A DNA stretch of 64,000 nt from NCBI GenBank assembly GCA_005408345.1, contig SEMN01000049.1, positions 1,302,001-1,366,000 of the forward strand, read 5' to 3'. This document shows positions 12,516 through 26,680 of the stretch, piece after piece; position 1 is the first letter of the stretch; each line of letters begins with the position of its first letter. The position numbers were made by a program, and so were the translations under genes. The notes beneath the pieces were generated by a model. That model did not search any database. It was not told the origin of the DNA and worked only from the letters and a program-made list of their open reading frames with translations. Source of the DNA: Macquaria australasica. Its lineage: Eukaryota; Chordata; Actinopteri; Centrarchiformes; Percichthyidae.

Positions 12516-12838
12516 GGTCATTCAAACATTGTGGCCGCTAATGTGACACAGCCCTTGGCTTTTCAGGTAGTGAGAGAAAGTTGACAATTCCATAGCATGT
12601 ATTTGTACAAAAAAAAGTAAATAATAATAATTATTAGCGCTTACTAATTTGTTGAGTTAGTGCTTATGTCTGTATGTATGTGTGCATCTGCTGGGACGTG
12701 CACGGTTACTCTCTGTGCCAGGACACCGGGGGGTGAGGACTGAGGGTTGCTGACTGATGAAAGCTGAGCACGATGGAACTGGGGCGGCAGGCAGGGAGGA
12801 GGAGGAGGCGGGTGGTGATGAAAGAGAGTGAGAGGATA

Positions 12839-12841
<3 letters not shown>

Positions 12842-12872
<31 letters not shown>
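12842..12872. repeat. (AC)n microsatellite
   Basis: About fifteen AC units. Confidence 0.95.
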
Positions 12873-12874
<2 letters not shown>

Positions 12875-12989
12875 TTCTCTGTCGTCCGTTAGTGCCTGCC
12901 ACCGTCACAGTGGGGGGGGCTGTGGCCTCTGCATAGCCTGAGAATGCTAAAGGCTAATCCTACAGGAATGCTCCAGGAATGTGAAAGTT

Positions 12990-13290
12990 GAGTCAGGGAT
13001 CGAACAAGAGAGGGGTGGAGAAGAAGTGGAGGGAGGGTGGGGTGCAGAGTGCAGAAAGAAAAAAAGGGGGACTTAGAGAAAAGAGTGGCATTCAGGAATA
13101 AATGAAATGAAAGAGAGAGAAGGAGAAAAGGTGGGGGGAGTGTAGGGGGGTTCAGATGGAGTAAAAGAGAGGTGGAGAGGAGGAGGAGAGGTTGAAAGAA
13201 AAGAAAAGAAGAGTTGGGCAAAAAAGCAGAGAAAGGGAACAAAGACAGAAAAAGAGGGGAAGAGAGAGACAGATTGGCAGGAGGGCTGAT
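12990..13290. repeat. Long purine-rich tract
   Basis: About 300 bp strongly biased to A and G on the plus strand, giving Ser/Leu/Phe-rich minus-strand frames that are not genes. Confidence 0.7.
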
Positions 13291-15247
13291 TGCAGAGAGT
13301 CCAGTTGTAAGATAAACGGTGGGATGCTTTCTTTTTTTTCTTTTTTTTGTTTGCTAGCATTTACAGCAGTTGTTATGGAAACAGGCCAAAACCTGCTGGA
13401 TTGTTTTTAAAGACATCTCCTGTCCTGCAGGTACACAGAGATCGTCCAGATAGTTTCGCTGGAAGAGTGTGAAAAGCTTGTCTTGTCATGAAACAAATGA
13501 ACTTTGTGCAGGCTTTCGTAACAATAGCAGTTAGGCGTCCACCGTTGCAGCTTAGCTGTCAGGATGAGTCTCTGCTTGTCCCAGTTTCCTGGTTCCTGTT
13601 ACAAAGATGGTTTTTCCACCTCACAAGTGTACTGTGACGTACTCAAACTGGCACAGAATGGTATGCTCTCCCATTGTGGTTTGTGCACTCTTGGGTCTGG
13701 TTCAGTTATGCCTGAAAACGTGCTGGTGAGACTTCCTTATAACGCATTTGGCACTGTTCCACATCAAATTACACCTAAAAAAAAAGTATTTGCTATGTAC
13801 CATCATCACAGCACAACTGCTTAAAATTCAAATGTAAAACCAAAGTGGAAAAGCGCTGAAGTGGAAAAACTTCCTACACAGACAGGACATGACTGTATTA
13901 TATATCTTCGGTTACCTGAAAGGCAGGTGTGCGTGTGTTTGCCTGAATGACTGCCAGGGAGGATAAGAGCACATGTAGGAAGAGAAGCTGCCTGCACTAC
14001 AGATATGTTTGTGTTTTCTTTGTCTGGTGGCTCTTGTGCAACAGTAATTACACTTGCAGTTACAGTTACAGTTAAACTTGCTGACAAAACACAGCAGGCA
14101 GCACTGGAGAAATGCAGCTGCTCCATTATCTTTGTGTGTGTGTGTGGGTGTGTGGGTGGATGTGTTTGTGTATATTTATGCAAATGCGTGTGTGTGCGTG
14201 CGTGTCCGTGTCTTGGAAAGAACACAAGGCATTCTTAATGTGATAAATGAATAAACGGAATCGTTCCTTCTGTTTTAATTAAAATGCTATACAAATTTTA
14301 AGACATTTTGACAAGCACAGTCGTAGATGATAAAATTCAAGGTCCTGGTTTTGTGCACGCTGGCTCTCACACTGTCATGGCTTACTGGGACACTTTAATA
14401 GAACGGAGCACACATTAATGTTATCAGTAACACCTGTGTAAAAATGTCTGCTGTGAAAAAGGCCTATTTCTGAAATTTGACATGAAGATTACATAAATTA
14501 TCCAGCCTGTTACATCATTGCATTTTATAGATGTGTAAGATGGCAAATGTATGTGTTATTTATTGAATGAATCTGTCTCTTCTGATCCACATGTACCCTG
14601 AGGTGTTTTTTTATCAGCCAATATGGTGACAGAGCGGGGGGTAATGTACAACAAAGGTCCCACTCTAAAGGTTGGGTTATACTCGATAAGAGCTTCACTC
14701 AAAGGTGGGCTGAAAAGCCGGATTAACTTGGGATGTCGCGGTTGTTGTAGTTCACCCTGGACACCCCAGCTCTTTTTATTCTTTATATTTTGGGCTCTCT
14801 GGGAGAGTGGAGGCATGCAATGATGAGTGGCAGCATGACATGCATACTTTATCTAAAGTAGAAGAAGCAGAAGCAGGTACAGCAAAGTCGAGGTTTATGC
14901 AATAAACCTGTTTATGTCAGCACCTATCGTATCTTCCCTTTTTTTCACCTTAGCCAAGCATAGAAACTTTTTTTTCCTTCAAATTTCTGATGTTTCGTTT
15001 TTACGTATTGAAAATGGGCATTAAAACAAGTGTACCTACTGTATGATAGTGCTTTTTATTTAAATTTTGATCAGTTGTTTTATAATTCTGTATATGAAAT
15101 GTATCATTGAAAGAAGTCTGATATACAACACAGTGAGAATAATCAAATTAATAACTTAACTGGTGTAATTATGAAGGTTATAATTGATCATTTGTAAGAA
15201 AAGAAAATCCCCTGCGTAGATGTGCATCTGTCTCATGGTATGTTTGG

Positions 15248-15248
<1 letters not shown>

Positions 15249-15287
<39 letters not shown>
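15249..15287. repeat. (GT)n microsatellite
   Basis: About nineteen GT units. Confidence 0.95.
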
Positions 15288-15288
<1 letters not shown>

Positions 15289-17085
15289 TGCTGGCTGTCA
15301 GGAAGTGCTCTCATCATTAGGCTGGCTGGCTCGGTGTGCCTCTGTGGTCACCGGATTCCCCCAGAGACAAACTCCCTCACTCACTCAAGGACAGACATCA
15401 AGACATAAAAACAATACCACTGAGAGAGAGAGAGCGAGAGAGAGCGAGCATCGAGGGTGGGAGAAGGAGTGATAAATAGTAAATGTTTGAAGCCAACTGA
15501 GAGTGAGTGGGAGAGGAAGAGAGCAGATGGAAACTGAGCGGTGATGAGAGATTTTAAGAGGGAGGGATATGGGGAGAGACAATAGGACAGACAGGGACAC
15601 AGAGAGTCATGCAGTTGGAGGAAGTCCCCTAATAAAAGGTTTCCTGTCTCGCTGAGCATCTCTAGTCTGTGATGGCTTTTCACCGAGGCCTGCTTGACAC
15701 CAATTAAACCTGCTCTGGGACTGACTGCCCCCCCCACAGGACACAGCAGACAGCGATGCACATGATGGCTGAGAGCTTCCTATGTAGGGATACAATATAA
15801 ACATGGACCCACTGACAAATGCAGACAGACACCCGCAAGCGCACACACACACACACTGGCTGCACATATAGTCAAGGCAGCTTTTAATGAATAGTCTGTC
15901 TCCCTTTTCGGTTGACATAAAGTTTTAAGGTGTAAATTCATAGAATTCGTAATACTTTCAGTCGAACTGAAATTTGAATCATCCTCACTTATTTTGTAAT
16001 GAAATATAAACTAGAATGATACTGCAGTTGCATGTTATAATTTTTCAAGAGCGGATAAAACTGTTTTTGGACATATCTGTGGAAATAGTATTGAAGTCGA
16101 GTGGGGCGGGGGGGTGTTGCTAGGAGACACTCTGTCAACTACTGTGGTGCACAACTGCTTGCAGCATGTCATGGCCCTGTACAGCCTACGAACATTGATG
16201 CAAGACTTTTTTTTTTTCTTTCCACATAGCGTTGGTTACAGTATGTACTTTTAGCTGCTCCTTCGTAACATTCAACATTTGGGAAGACTCATTGTGCATC
16301 ATTAAGTTTGTACCACTCAGAAACTGGAAGCATTTTTCGAGTGGAACATCATGCTGTGTTTACGCCATATCGTTTAAAATGATCAGCCGAGTGGGAAAAT
16401 CACTTCACATCAGCCTACAACCCGACTTGAAAATTCCAAGTCAGATATTGTGCTGTTGGATTTGAAGTGATGTTACATACAATTTCTTGTAAAACAAACA
16501 CCATGGTTTGATTTGACTTTGAAGTATAAGGGATTTTTGTTTGAACATCTGGTTATTATATCACAAGAACATCACTTCGCTTAATCACTCTCCTTTTCCA
16601 ATTCTATGTTGTGTTTGTGGGAATGTAATTTAACATGTGGCGGTGTAAGAACCTATAAAAACATGCATGAGGGATTGACTTCCAAGAAAAGTTCTCCATT
16701 TGTGTGGCCCATAAGATCCTGGAGGATCCGGGGTGACGCAGCTCAGGATAAAGGATTGGGGCGGCAGATTACAGAGAGGGGGTAGGTTGGGCGGAGGCGG
16801 GGATGTAGGCGAATCGGAAATTGGGCCCAAAGCCCGGCACAGCATGCCACGCTTCAGGCTTCATCCAGCCCCGCTTCAAAGAGCCCTGAAATCTCTCCAG
16901 AGCCACTCAGACAAATTATAGTAATAAACAACAAGTCACCCCCCCCCCCATCTCACCCGCTTCACCTCCCAGGGGGGAAAACAAACAGCCCAGGATCCCG
17001 TTGCCACGGCAACTGAACCCTGACCAGCCCGCCCAGCCACTGACCGTCTGTTTCCAACTTTGTTTGTTTGTTTGTTTGTTTATTC

Positions 17086-20000
17086 AAAGACACCAGAGAT
17101 TGCGGCGGCGGGGAGGGTTATCTTCACAGAGCTCAGGCTGAAAGGAGTTGGAAAAAATAAAAACTCCAATTACATGTGATTTAGTCCATCCTGGGGTATT
17201 ATGGGGCTGCTGTATTTGATTGGGAGAGATAAGCTGAGCTGTGAGTGGGCTTTAATGACTGACCGGCCTACGGGAAAGCTGGGAGTGCTTTGTTCAATTG
17301 TCCTTACTGTAAAAACTCATAATTTTATCCTCATTTTACAAAGCCCGGGTGAAGATTCAGGAAACATTTTGCTCTCTCTCGTGTCTGTTTTCAAACAAAT
17401 CCAGAAATTAGCGGTCCACCTTCGTGTTGAGTGAGGTGTGGCACACAGTGAGGACACGTCAGGTACACAAGGTCTCACTCTAAACTATTGGCAGGTGTTT
17501 GCCAAGAGCTCGGTTTGGAAATCACCAGATTTTCATCCGCCCTTGCAGTTTGTCGACAAGAGCCTATTAATATGTGTTTGGATAGGTTAGGAGACTACAA
17601 TCCATGCTATACTCCTGATGTTGTGTGCGGTGCATGGTTTTTTGCACATCATCTTTTCCCATCACTTTGCACATCGTGTCCAAAGGGGCAGTAAAACCTT
17701 AGAATGTATTAAAGGGAAAAGAAATGTACCACTCATATACACTCATATGCAGAAGTTTTTACCTCCCCTCCAAGGCCAGCGGCACTCAGAAGGTGTGGAA
17801 TTTGACAAGGCAATAGCTCACAGCCCTCTACTGTAGCTCACATGGAACTGCTAACAGAAAACCTATGAAGGCTCGGGCGAAGAGTGGGCGATCAATCACG
17901 ATTCTCTTCTTTTATCTGGTTTAGCTAAGAGGAAAGCCAGATAAACACTCTCTGGTACCGTTTCTCCAAGGTCAATCCCTGTGTGACACTAAAACCTCGC
18001 TGGAGATCCACCAGACTTTTAGGTGAGAGAGGGAGAAAGAGATGCAGAAAGACAGATAGATTGAAAGATGCAGGACCAAACATAAATGTTTAAGTTCAGG
18101 AGCCAAGTGGGGAGTGTATTTCCCAGAGCCCCGCTCCGGCAGATCAATCATGCTAATATCAGACAGTCATGGGAGGAATGTCAACAGTGCTCACCTCTAA
18201 CCCCACGTGTGAAGGCATTACAGTGAAGCAGTGACCCCCTGATTCTCCTCACGGCGACCTCCAGGCAGCCCTGCTCTAATGGAGATTTTATGGATGGTGT
18301 TCCACTTTATAGAGACTGTGGGCCTGACTGGGCGGCTCTGGGAGCCAGATGTGTTGTATGGACAAAGCAAGCCAATTACTTTGAGACGGAAAGAGCTTTA
18401 GATGCTTTTCTCAGGTACAGGCACTGATATGTCAATTAAACTTCACTCAAGGCAAAGCAGAGTACTAATGTGAAAAACTGAAAGCCGGTCTCCTACAAAA
18501 TACATTTATATACAACTGCTTTTTGCCAGTTAAGTTGCTACCTCGATTGCCTTCATCTGTAATGCTTTTTTTTTTTTTCACAAACCACAAAGTATAATAT
18601 TAGTGTGAGTCATTGGGTGTATCATAATGCTGTTTATTGTCCGAGACCAGATTATCAAGCTGTGAAGCTGATGTTTCTTCAGTACCGTTTAGTCCTCTGA
18701 TGATGAAGAGGTGTATCATTTGGGGAACTAAGATGCAGTAAAATCAGCTCCTGCATCATTTCCCTCTCTTTAGTTTCTGTTGTTGCCTTGGCCACATGGT
18801 GAGCTGCGATGGAAAGTTAAAAAAAGTTGTACCAGCATAAACTCTGGAGCTCAAAGAGCGGTGTGTGTAAATATTGAAAAAGTTCTTCAAGTCTGCATAG
18901 ATATTTTTTTTCAATGTTTAACTAAGATCATGATTTTTTGTAACTTTAACCAAGTGTTTTGAGTTGCCAAAACATGAAAAAGTTAATTGTGCTTTAGTTT
19001 CCAGGATTGGATATTGTAGGAAAAACAAAAGTGCATTTTGTTACATTCAGCATCAACAAAAAGTTCAGTTTGCATTAGCAGTTTGAAGATTTGTTTAATG
19101 TAAACATACAAAACATAGACTAGACAGCATTACTATTGCTACTATTGCTGCTAAATTTGTGTTTGCTAAAGCAGATTATTTCTATATAAACGTCATTTTT
19201 AGGAGACCGGGTTGAAACTAGCCTTCCTACAAGCTGAGAGGTCGATCTAAAAAGGCCTTATTGTGAGTGCAACATCCTTTTTAAAACTTATTCAAATCCA
19301 TTTAGGAGTAAATGCTTAAAAAATACTCAAGTCGGCTTCTTTACTCTCAACTGCTACCTGAAGTCACCGAGCACTAGTTAAGACAAAGAATTATGGTGAA
19401 GCTGCCTTATGTTATTATGAAGTGTGGAAAAAGTAAAGACTGTGAAATAGCTTTTCTATGAATATCTCACACAGAACTTCTGTAAATTTCTTTAACAAAC
19501 ATCTTAAGATTCACCTTTTAATTTTGCTTTTAAGTAGTCTTTATTGTTTTCCACCTAAGACGATGACAAGATTTTCTTGTTAGTTGAGGAAGCTGTGATT
19601 ATTGACGTTGGTGATGATGATGGTGATGGCAACAGCTGTGAAGACAGTGATGATAAGAAGAAACTGGACAGACCAGCAGCATCCTTGTCGGACAACGTCG
19701 TCAGTTTTCCCTCTATCAGATAAAGAAAGAGACCTGTTCAGTGAACAGAGGTATGCGTTGAAAAGGCTCCCTGGGTCAAGAGGAACAGAGATAGAAGGAA
19801 AGAGAAAGAGAGGAAAGATATAAGTGGATAAAGAGACAGAGAGGGAGATTCAAAGACACAAGAGGGAGAGAAGGTGAGGCTATGTTGACACTAAGTCGGC
19901 TAAATGTGAAGCATTTTGTCAACACTCAAAAGCCTACACAATAGGAACATGGCTAAATCTCCTCTTTGTCATCCCCTTTTTAGTTGTCAAAAAACACATT

Positions 20001-20814
20001 TGTGCAGCGTCTGTTTATTCTCACTTCTGACCCCTCCTGCTCTCAGTGATCACCTATACTGTGTTTTAATGCAGCTGAACTCACAATTTAGTTATTCTCA
20101 TTCACATATTTTTCTGTTTACGTTGTCAGACGACCGAACGAGTATAAAAAGAATAAAAATAAATAAAAAGAATTTGATTGCAGCTCATAAAATGTTAACC
20201 ACGCAAACGGTGGCAGTTGTTCCTCCATGGCTTTGCTGAGACATCAATCAAATCACTATTTTATTATTGCAAAGTCAGCTAACAAAATAGACATAAATAC
20301 AGGTTGATGACAACAAATGTGTTGTGTGATCAGCTATACTGACGTTAAAACTGAGGGTTAGAGGTGACAGAAAGTTGGGCCTCTTAACGTGACTACTGTA
20401 GCAGCCGACTGCATCTGTGCAGGCTTGCGACATCATTTTCCTCAGGCTACGCTGTCCCGTCCACAAGAGAAAGATGGGCTTATTGTACACAGAAGGCCAA
20501 AACAGAGAGAGAAAAAAATTAGCCAACTCAGTATGGACATGTTCTTTGAGACCGAGAAAAGAAAAAGAGAGACAGGCAGACAGAAAGTGTGAGACAAGTG
20601 AAAGGAATGATGGAGCAAGACAGACAGAGAGATAAAAGGACGAGAAAGAGAGGCAGTGAAAGAGAAGAGAGATCAAGTGTCAGGTCCACTGTGGTCCATT
20701 TTGCCCGGAGACAGCTGCAGCCACAACTGACAAATCCAGAGGGGCCCCTTCCTCTATAGGCACCGGGAAAGCACCGGGAATTATCCAACGTCTCAGCTCA
20801 CTGCTCCTTGGGGA

Positions 20815-20852
<38 letters not shown>

Positions 20853-22200
20853 CTCTCTCTCTCTATCTCTGTAGTTAGCAGGGAAGAGGAGGAGGAGGAG
20901 AGGGTCACGGCCAGTTCCACTTCGAGTGCCTCCACTGATACCCCTGCTCCATATGACCCTCCCCCCTGCAGTCCTGAAACGGGGCAAATCCTGGAGATTC
21001 AGGGGGCACAAACCTCTCCCGCCCTCCCCTGCCTCCACTTCTTCCTCCATACGTCCTCTCATAATGATTTGTATACGTGTGTGTGTGTGTTGAAGGGATG
21101 TGGAAGGAGAGGTGGGGGCAAGTGTGAACAGCTGTGATGTATTGTCGTCTGAGGCATGATAATATACCCATGTCATTAGGGCTGGACATTGGTAACATGT
21201 GTACATGTACGTGTGTTAAGGTAGGTTTTAAACAAGCTAGTCACAGTTCAAAGGAGGCCACAGCTTGCTGGCAAAGCCTGATACCTGCTGCGCCCATAAA
21301 GGAAGGAGAATAAAGTGAGTAAAGTGAAATGAATGCAGCCTACTGCCACAGAGCAAGAAAAAACACAGGCCAGGCTACGGATATTAGTGGGAGAACAGGT
21401 AAATGTGTGTGTGTGTTGGAAGGGGGGGGGGGGCAGTAGCTAGAAGGGTGAGAAAGGTAGAAGGAGGTTTTGATGTTTGGAAAGGGAGTGCAGCAGGGGA
21501 GCGCATCGTAATGTATCTATTGAAGTTCAGGCCTCTGTGTTTGATACAGTACATCTGTACCCCATTTCCCTCTTTTCCCCCAGCTGTGCACTCTCACGTG
21601 TACAGGAACAATAAGACCTGGGACCATAAATTCCCTCACTCCCTCTCTCCCTCTGCATCCATCTCCTTTAGCGTCCATGTTTCTCTCTTTTTCTCTATCC
21701 TTTTCCGTCAGCCCTCCACACCCAAACAACCCCCTTTTTCTCTTCCTCCCCCATCCTTCCTTCCGTCTCCATTTTTTGATATAATGTAATGATATGGGTC
21801 TTTGCTATTAGCTCTGACGTCTGCCTCAGATTGCTGACTTGGCTGCAGCCCCTCATCACAGACACCGCGCCATAAAAAGCTTGAATTAATTGATTTCCTC
21901 TCAGTAAGAGGGGTCATGTCTTCTGCTCTGGTTTCCGACATCCCTTACTCCCCACTTCTTCCTTCGCCTCACACTCCCCATCTCCTCACCCAAACCCCTC
22001 CACCGCCACTCTCTGGCAATGCAAGAGAGTGGAAGTATCAGTTGGCCCCCGTCGGGTCCGCTGGGGTCTGGGTGCGCGGTAAATGAAATATGGTAGCTGT
22101 CGCATTAGGAAATCCATTGAAGTTAATTAGGGCCGGTGTTCTCTGTGGAGCCACATCTGCTGCTGTTTAGGCGCCAACACCCCCCCATCCAGACACTACT
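17086..22200. other. Gene-free stretch with candidate regulatory blocks and a (TC)n tract
   Basis: Unique, non-repetitive blocks at 17090-17300, 18085-18400 and 21780-22160 look conserved in style (balanced composition, no decay). 20480-20680 is purine-rich and 20819-20870 is (TC)n. No coding exon recognised. Confidence 0.5.
20819..20870. repeat. (TC)n microsatellite with TTTC interruptions
   Basis: About 50 bp of TC units with two T-rich interruptions. Confidence 0.95.
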
Positions 22201-23925
22201 ATGGGGACTGTGGTGGGGAACAAGAGGGTGGGGGTTGATGCCGATGGGGAAACTGGACCTGGGGTATTGAGTGGTACTGGCCAGCGGTTGGCTGGGGAGA
22301 GTGGCAAGGAAGCTGAGTGGCTCAGAGGTCGTGACCTCCAGGTAATTCGTAATGGTGGCTGGATGGAGCATCGAGTAATGGATACTGCGTTGTTATCAGG
22401 GCTATCAGCTGGCTAAGCTGTTGTAAAACCACGGAAACCAGCTACACCACACCAACATGCTAAAGCAACATATGATATCAACCAGCCAGCTGAGATTATT
22501 TCAGGATGTATGATATTTCAGTACCCACGTTTATACACTGGTTGGTTTCACTGAGGGTCAAGCGATATCACCAATAAAAGAATGAAACTGTCTTATATTA
22601 TTGGCTGGTAATGGGCTGTGAAACAGATCTTAGCAATTTGGTAGTGCGGGCTGTTGCAGGGTAATGGGGTGTAATTTTGTGATGGCAGCTCAGATAGAAC
22701 AGAGGCTTAACCGTACGCCGGAGGATTTATCATACACTCACAATGTACAACAGCTGACTTATATCATCAGGTGTGTGGGCTAGAGACTGATAATGACAAC
22801 CAAACAATGAAGACAAGACAAGTAAACCTAGCGTGACAGAGCTGACCACTGCATCGACAGTAGTCACCGAACTCAAAGAGGAGCCTTTTGTCAAAGAGTG
22901 ACAGATGCAGCAGGGTCAAAAGTTTAATGACAGTGAGTGTGTGAAGCATGGCGACTGGGCAGTGTATTGGCATGTAGACAAACGGTTCAGAGCAGCCTTG
23001 AATGGCCGGTCACAGCTCTTTAAGATCAGACTCTGAGTACTGGACTGATGGGTTAGGTTCTGAAAGTCAAAGAGCGCCAAGCCAGGCCCACATGGAGTCT
23101 GCTGAGTCTGCCGAGGCGGCTGGAGGATATGTTTTTATATCAGGCTTGGGTCAAATATTTGCAAATTAGTTTTACTTTTCTACTTTTGACCTGCTTGAGA
23201 TTCCAGATGGGGAAGGGTTTACTGTATCAGAACGGTTCAAAGAGTGTTGAGCTGTCAGTCACAGAGCAGTAAGGTGACATTATACTTTTCTGTATTTGTT
23301 GTGTTGCCCCACAAAGAAACCCCCACCCATCTGGTTCTTCAAATAGTTACATTAAAAAATAACTTGCAAATACTATTTCACAATTCTATGCTTTGGTTTG
23401 AGCAGTGATTTATTTATTCACTTTTTAACTTGCAGAGTTTAGCCACATTTTTAGTTGGCCATCAGTCTTTATAGTTTATATTCATAGTGAACAGATGTGT
23501 GTACAAGTCTTGTTAACAGAAGGCATCAACTACTGTTTCTTTAAAAATGCAGTTTCAAATGGTGGTTATTATTTGCCTTATTATGTTAATTTGATTTGAT
23601 CTTTTTATTGAACTCTACATCAGTTTTGTAACTTGTCACTTATCCAAATCTTGTGTTGTACAGATTGTAAAGCCCTTTGTGATTTTGGGGCTATATAAAT
23701 TAAACTGACTTGATATGACTTCCAGTTATTTTCACCCAAAGAAAACTTTAATAAAGAAGGCGTGCATAGTTTATCTGTGGGTCTACCAATCAGCAGGAGA
23801 AAAGAAGGTGAAGAAATGGTCACTTAACCTTTGTCAAATCACAAAATAACCCACCCTTGATCATTTGTCACCTACAGTTCAGTTTAGGGAGCATCTTCAC
23901 TTTGCATTCTAAGTGTGTGTCTGCG

Positions 23926-23956
<31 letters not shown>

Positions 23957-26680
23957 ACACCATTTGTCAATAGTTCAGAGTGCATCTTCACTCATTCGTC
24001 TTCAGCAAGCATCTTAAGTGTGCATTCTTTGTGTCCATCGCAGGTCATTAGTGGTCAGCATGTATAATGGATGAATGGGGTGGGTGGCTATCAGGATAAT
24101 GTGAAGGGTTCTCTCTTCTTGTCTGAAACTGATTGGACAACTTAACACGATTGTGTTAAAACAGCTTTTGCATCTTTAATTTGCTCGCAATAAAACAGTA
24201 AGACAGTAAAATATACTGCAAATGCATAAGAATGACTCTGAAACATGTGACACTGTCATTACAGTCCCGTTCTCTCCTATAGATATAGAAGTATTTAAAG
24301 TCCCCCTCCACTCAAATTTTTTTTCCCCTCATTGTTAAATAGTTTGGGTGTTTGGCCCTCACTGTACAGAATGATGTATGTGCAGAGTTTGACACCAGAA
24401 GGCTGTTTTCATATTCATCTGCTGAAGGTGGAAAGTTTATCAGTGATCACCTGAGTTTAAGGAGTGTATGTACTGTACCAGCAGGATTTGTGACATCACA
24501 ACTGGTTTGTAGCCAATCGTGGTCCAATATGCAATATATATACGTTTAGCGTAAAGTTGAAATTAAACACATTTGTATATTTGTAGATTCTGGATTTTTC
24601 AATGAGGAAGAAGGAATAGATTGAATAGGGTGCATTTAAGACATTTTAACTAGTTTATTTAAATGTTTATTCAATTATTATTCAAAATAGAGTATTTTTA
24701 TATGTCTTCAAACATTTCTGGATCTTTAAGTCAACCTTAACCTTAGCAAACAGGGTTAGCAATGTTACCTCACAAGACATTATATGATTCACTTTGTTTG
24801 TTGTTTGTTGACCTCCTTTGTTTGTTGACCTCCTTGACCCCAGGCCTCGCAGTGCAGCCTTCTCCTGAGTTTCCTCTAACTGCTCTGGTTCCCTCCCACA
24901 GTCAATTGACAGGCATCAAGGTGGAGTGTTACTCTGAATTTCCCATAAATGCGACTATCTTTCAATATATGTTCGCAACACATGACAAAATATACACTTC
25001 AGATTGTCAGGCGAACTAAAGCTATCAAATGACCGTGAGCCTAAACCCTACTCTGTCCACTCCCTCTACGTATATCGATAGCAATTTGGGTGGAAATTGC
25101 CTCTCAGCTGCAGTTTGATATGAGAGAAAAAATGAGGGGAGGCAGTAAGATGAAGCGGGCAGTACCCACTCCTGTGAATGTGTGTTCTGCCTGCATACTT
25201 GGCATCAGATCAAGGTGAATCTGGTATGAGCGAGGGAATGAGCTAAGGAAAGTGTGAGTGTGTGTGTGAGAGCAGTGTGTGTGCATTTGCAGCCCTCATT
25301 AGTGAACTCCAGCCCTGCGTTCACAGTATGAACACGCCACTCCTCCCCTTCCCCTCACTCTCAGCCTCTCAACTAAATGAGGTTAATAAACTCAAGCGTT
25401 TACTACCATCACCGACACCATCCCTCCTCCCCTGCCTTCTCCTTCATCTCTCCCTCCCTACCTCCACCTCGCTTTGCACTCCTGAGCCAGCACTCCTCCA
25501 CCTCCCTTCTCCTCCTAAGCCTCCCTCCTCCTTTCATCTCAGCTGAAATGCTTTCTTCCTCCTTTCCTCACCTCTTTTTTATTGTCATTGTTGCGCGGCG
25601 AAAGCTCTGGGATTTCCTCCCTCTATTTCCCAGGACAGAGCTGCAATTACTGCTCAGGAGAGAAGAAGACCAGCTGTGCAGGGGAATTGGGAGCCGTCCA
25701 CAAGTAGGAGGGAGACAGGGATGAGGGCGCCCCTCAGAGGCAAGGAAATTAAACTGCTCGTATTTCTACCACAATATTTCTTCCTCACATCAAAGCAGAA
25801 GCATGCTTTCAAACCACATAGCTGTCTTTTTTTTTTTTTTAGTACCAGGCAGGGTCATCATGACCAAACAGGAATAACAACCCATCATAACGAATAATGT
25901 GCTGTGTTATGACCTGGCTCACATGTCCTGAGCGTAAAGGGCAACTGAACACACACACACACACACACCGGCTGTGGCAGGAACAAGCAGTGATACCAAG
26001 GAAATGCGAAGAATGCATCAAACAGCCTTGGGTGCTCTTATCTCGTGCAGCATGTGGACGGGGGACATCCTAAAAGAAGAAAATACACAAAATATGATTG
26101 AAGAGAACACATAAACATAAATGACAAATTCAAACAGCTGTGACCTGAATACGTGCAGGAATGTTGTCAGGAATGGGCAGAAATATTATGTGGCACCGTG
26201 TCAATACTTAATAAGTTTGTGAGTAAATCTCTCGGAAACGCACATTGTTGCTGTTGTAATGCTTACAGCCTCCGGGCATAGAATCAATCAAGTCAGTCTT
26301 TTCAGGCAGTATTGAATATATTACTTATCATGCTTTCATAATATTTTAACTCACCTGCTGTACTGTACAGGGAACACGGATGTGATGTGAGATCTAAAAT
26401 TTAAATAGCCTCTGTGATTTTCTGCCAGCTGACTGGATTACCTTCAAACAAAAGGTTTAAGATTTATTTTCACCTCAGGTCTGGTCACAGTGTTCCTCTG
26501 ATCATATGACTAAAGGCCTTCTATTTGTCAAGGCCCAAGCTGTTAATGCTTCTTCAGTTTTTACTTCTCTGGAACACATTGGGTGATATACAGCAATGAT
26601 GCAAGTAATCGTGACCTTAAAGAGATTACGAGCCATTCATCCCGTCACTCATCCTGCTGCCAAAGACACCACCAATGTCA
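22201..26680. other. Gene-free stretch
   Basis: CCAGCT/GCTGG-rich degenerate sequence (22390-22490) reminiscent of a fish dispersed repeat, (TG)n at 23926-23953, a pyrimidine-rich block 25340-25560 and (AC)n at 25949-25968. No gene evidence. Confidence 0.55.
23926..23953. repeat. (TG)n microsatellite
   Basis: About fourteen TG units. Confidence 0.95.

Larger units (their letters stand above)
12516..17085. other. Gene-free stretch rich in simple sequence
   Basis: (AC)n at 12842-12872, polypurine 12990-13290, (GT)n at 15249-15287, GA-rich 15415-15600, (AC)n at 15841-15857 and (TTTG)n at 17059-17081. Reading frames here are low-complexity. No gene evidence. Confidence 0.6.

Noticed and set aside
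20793..21206. Minus-strand ORF of 137 codons
   Set aside because: Ends in an Arg/Glu repeat coded by the (TC)n tract; no family resemblance.
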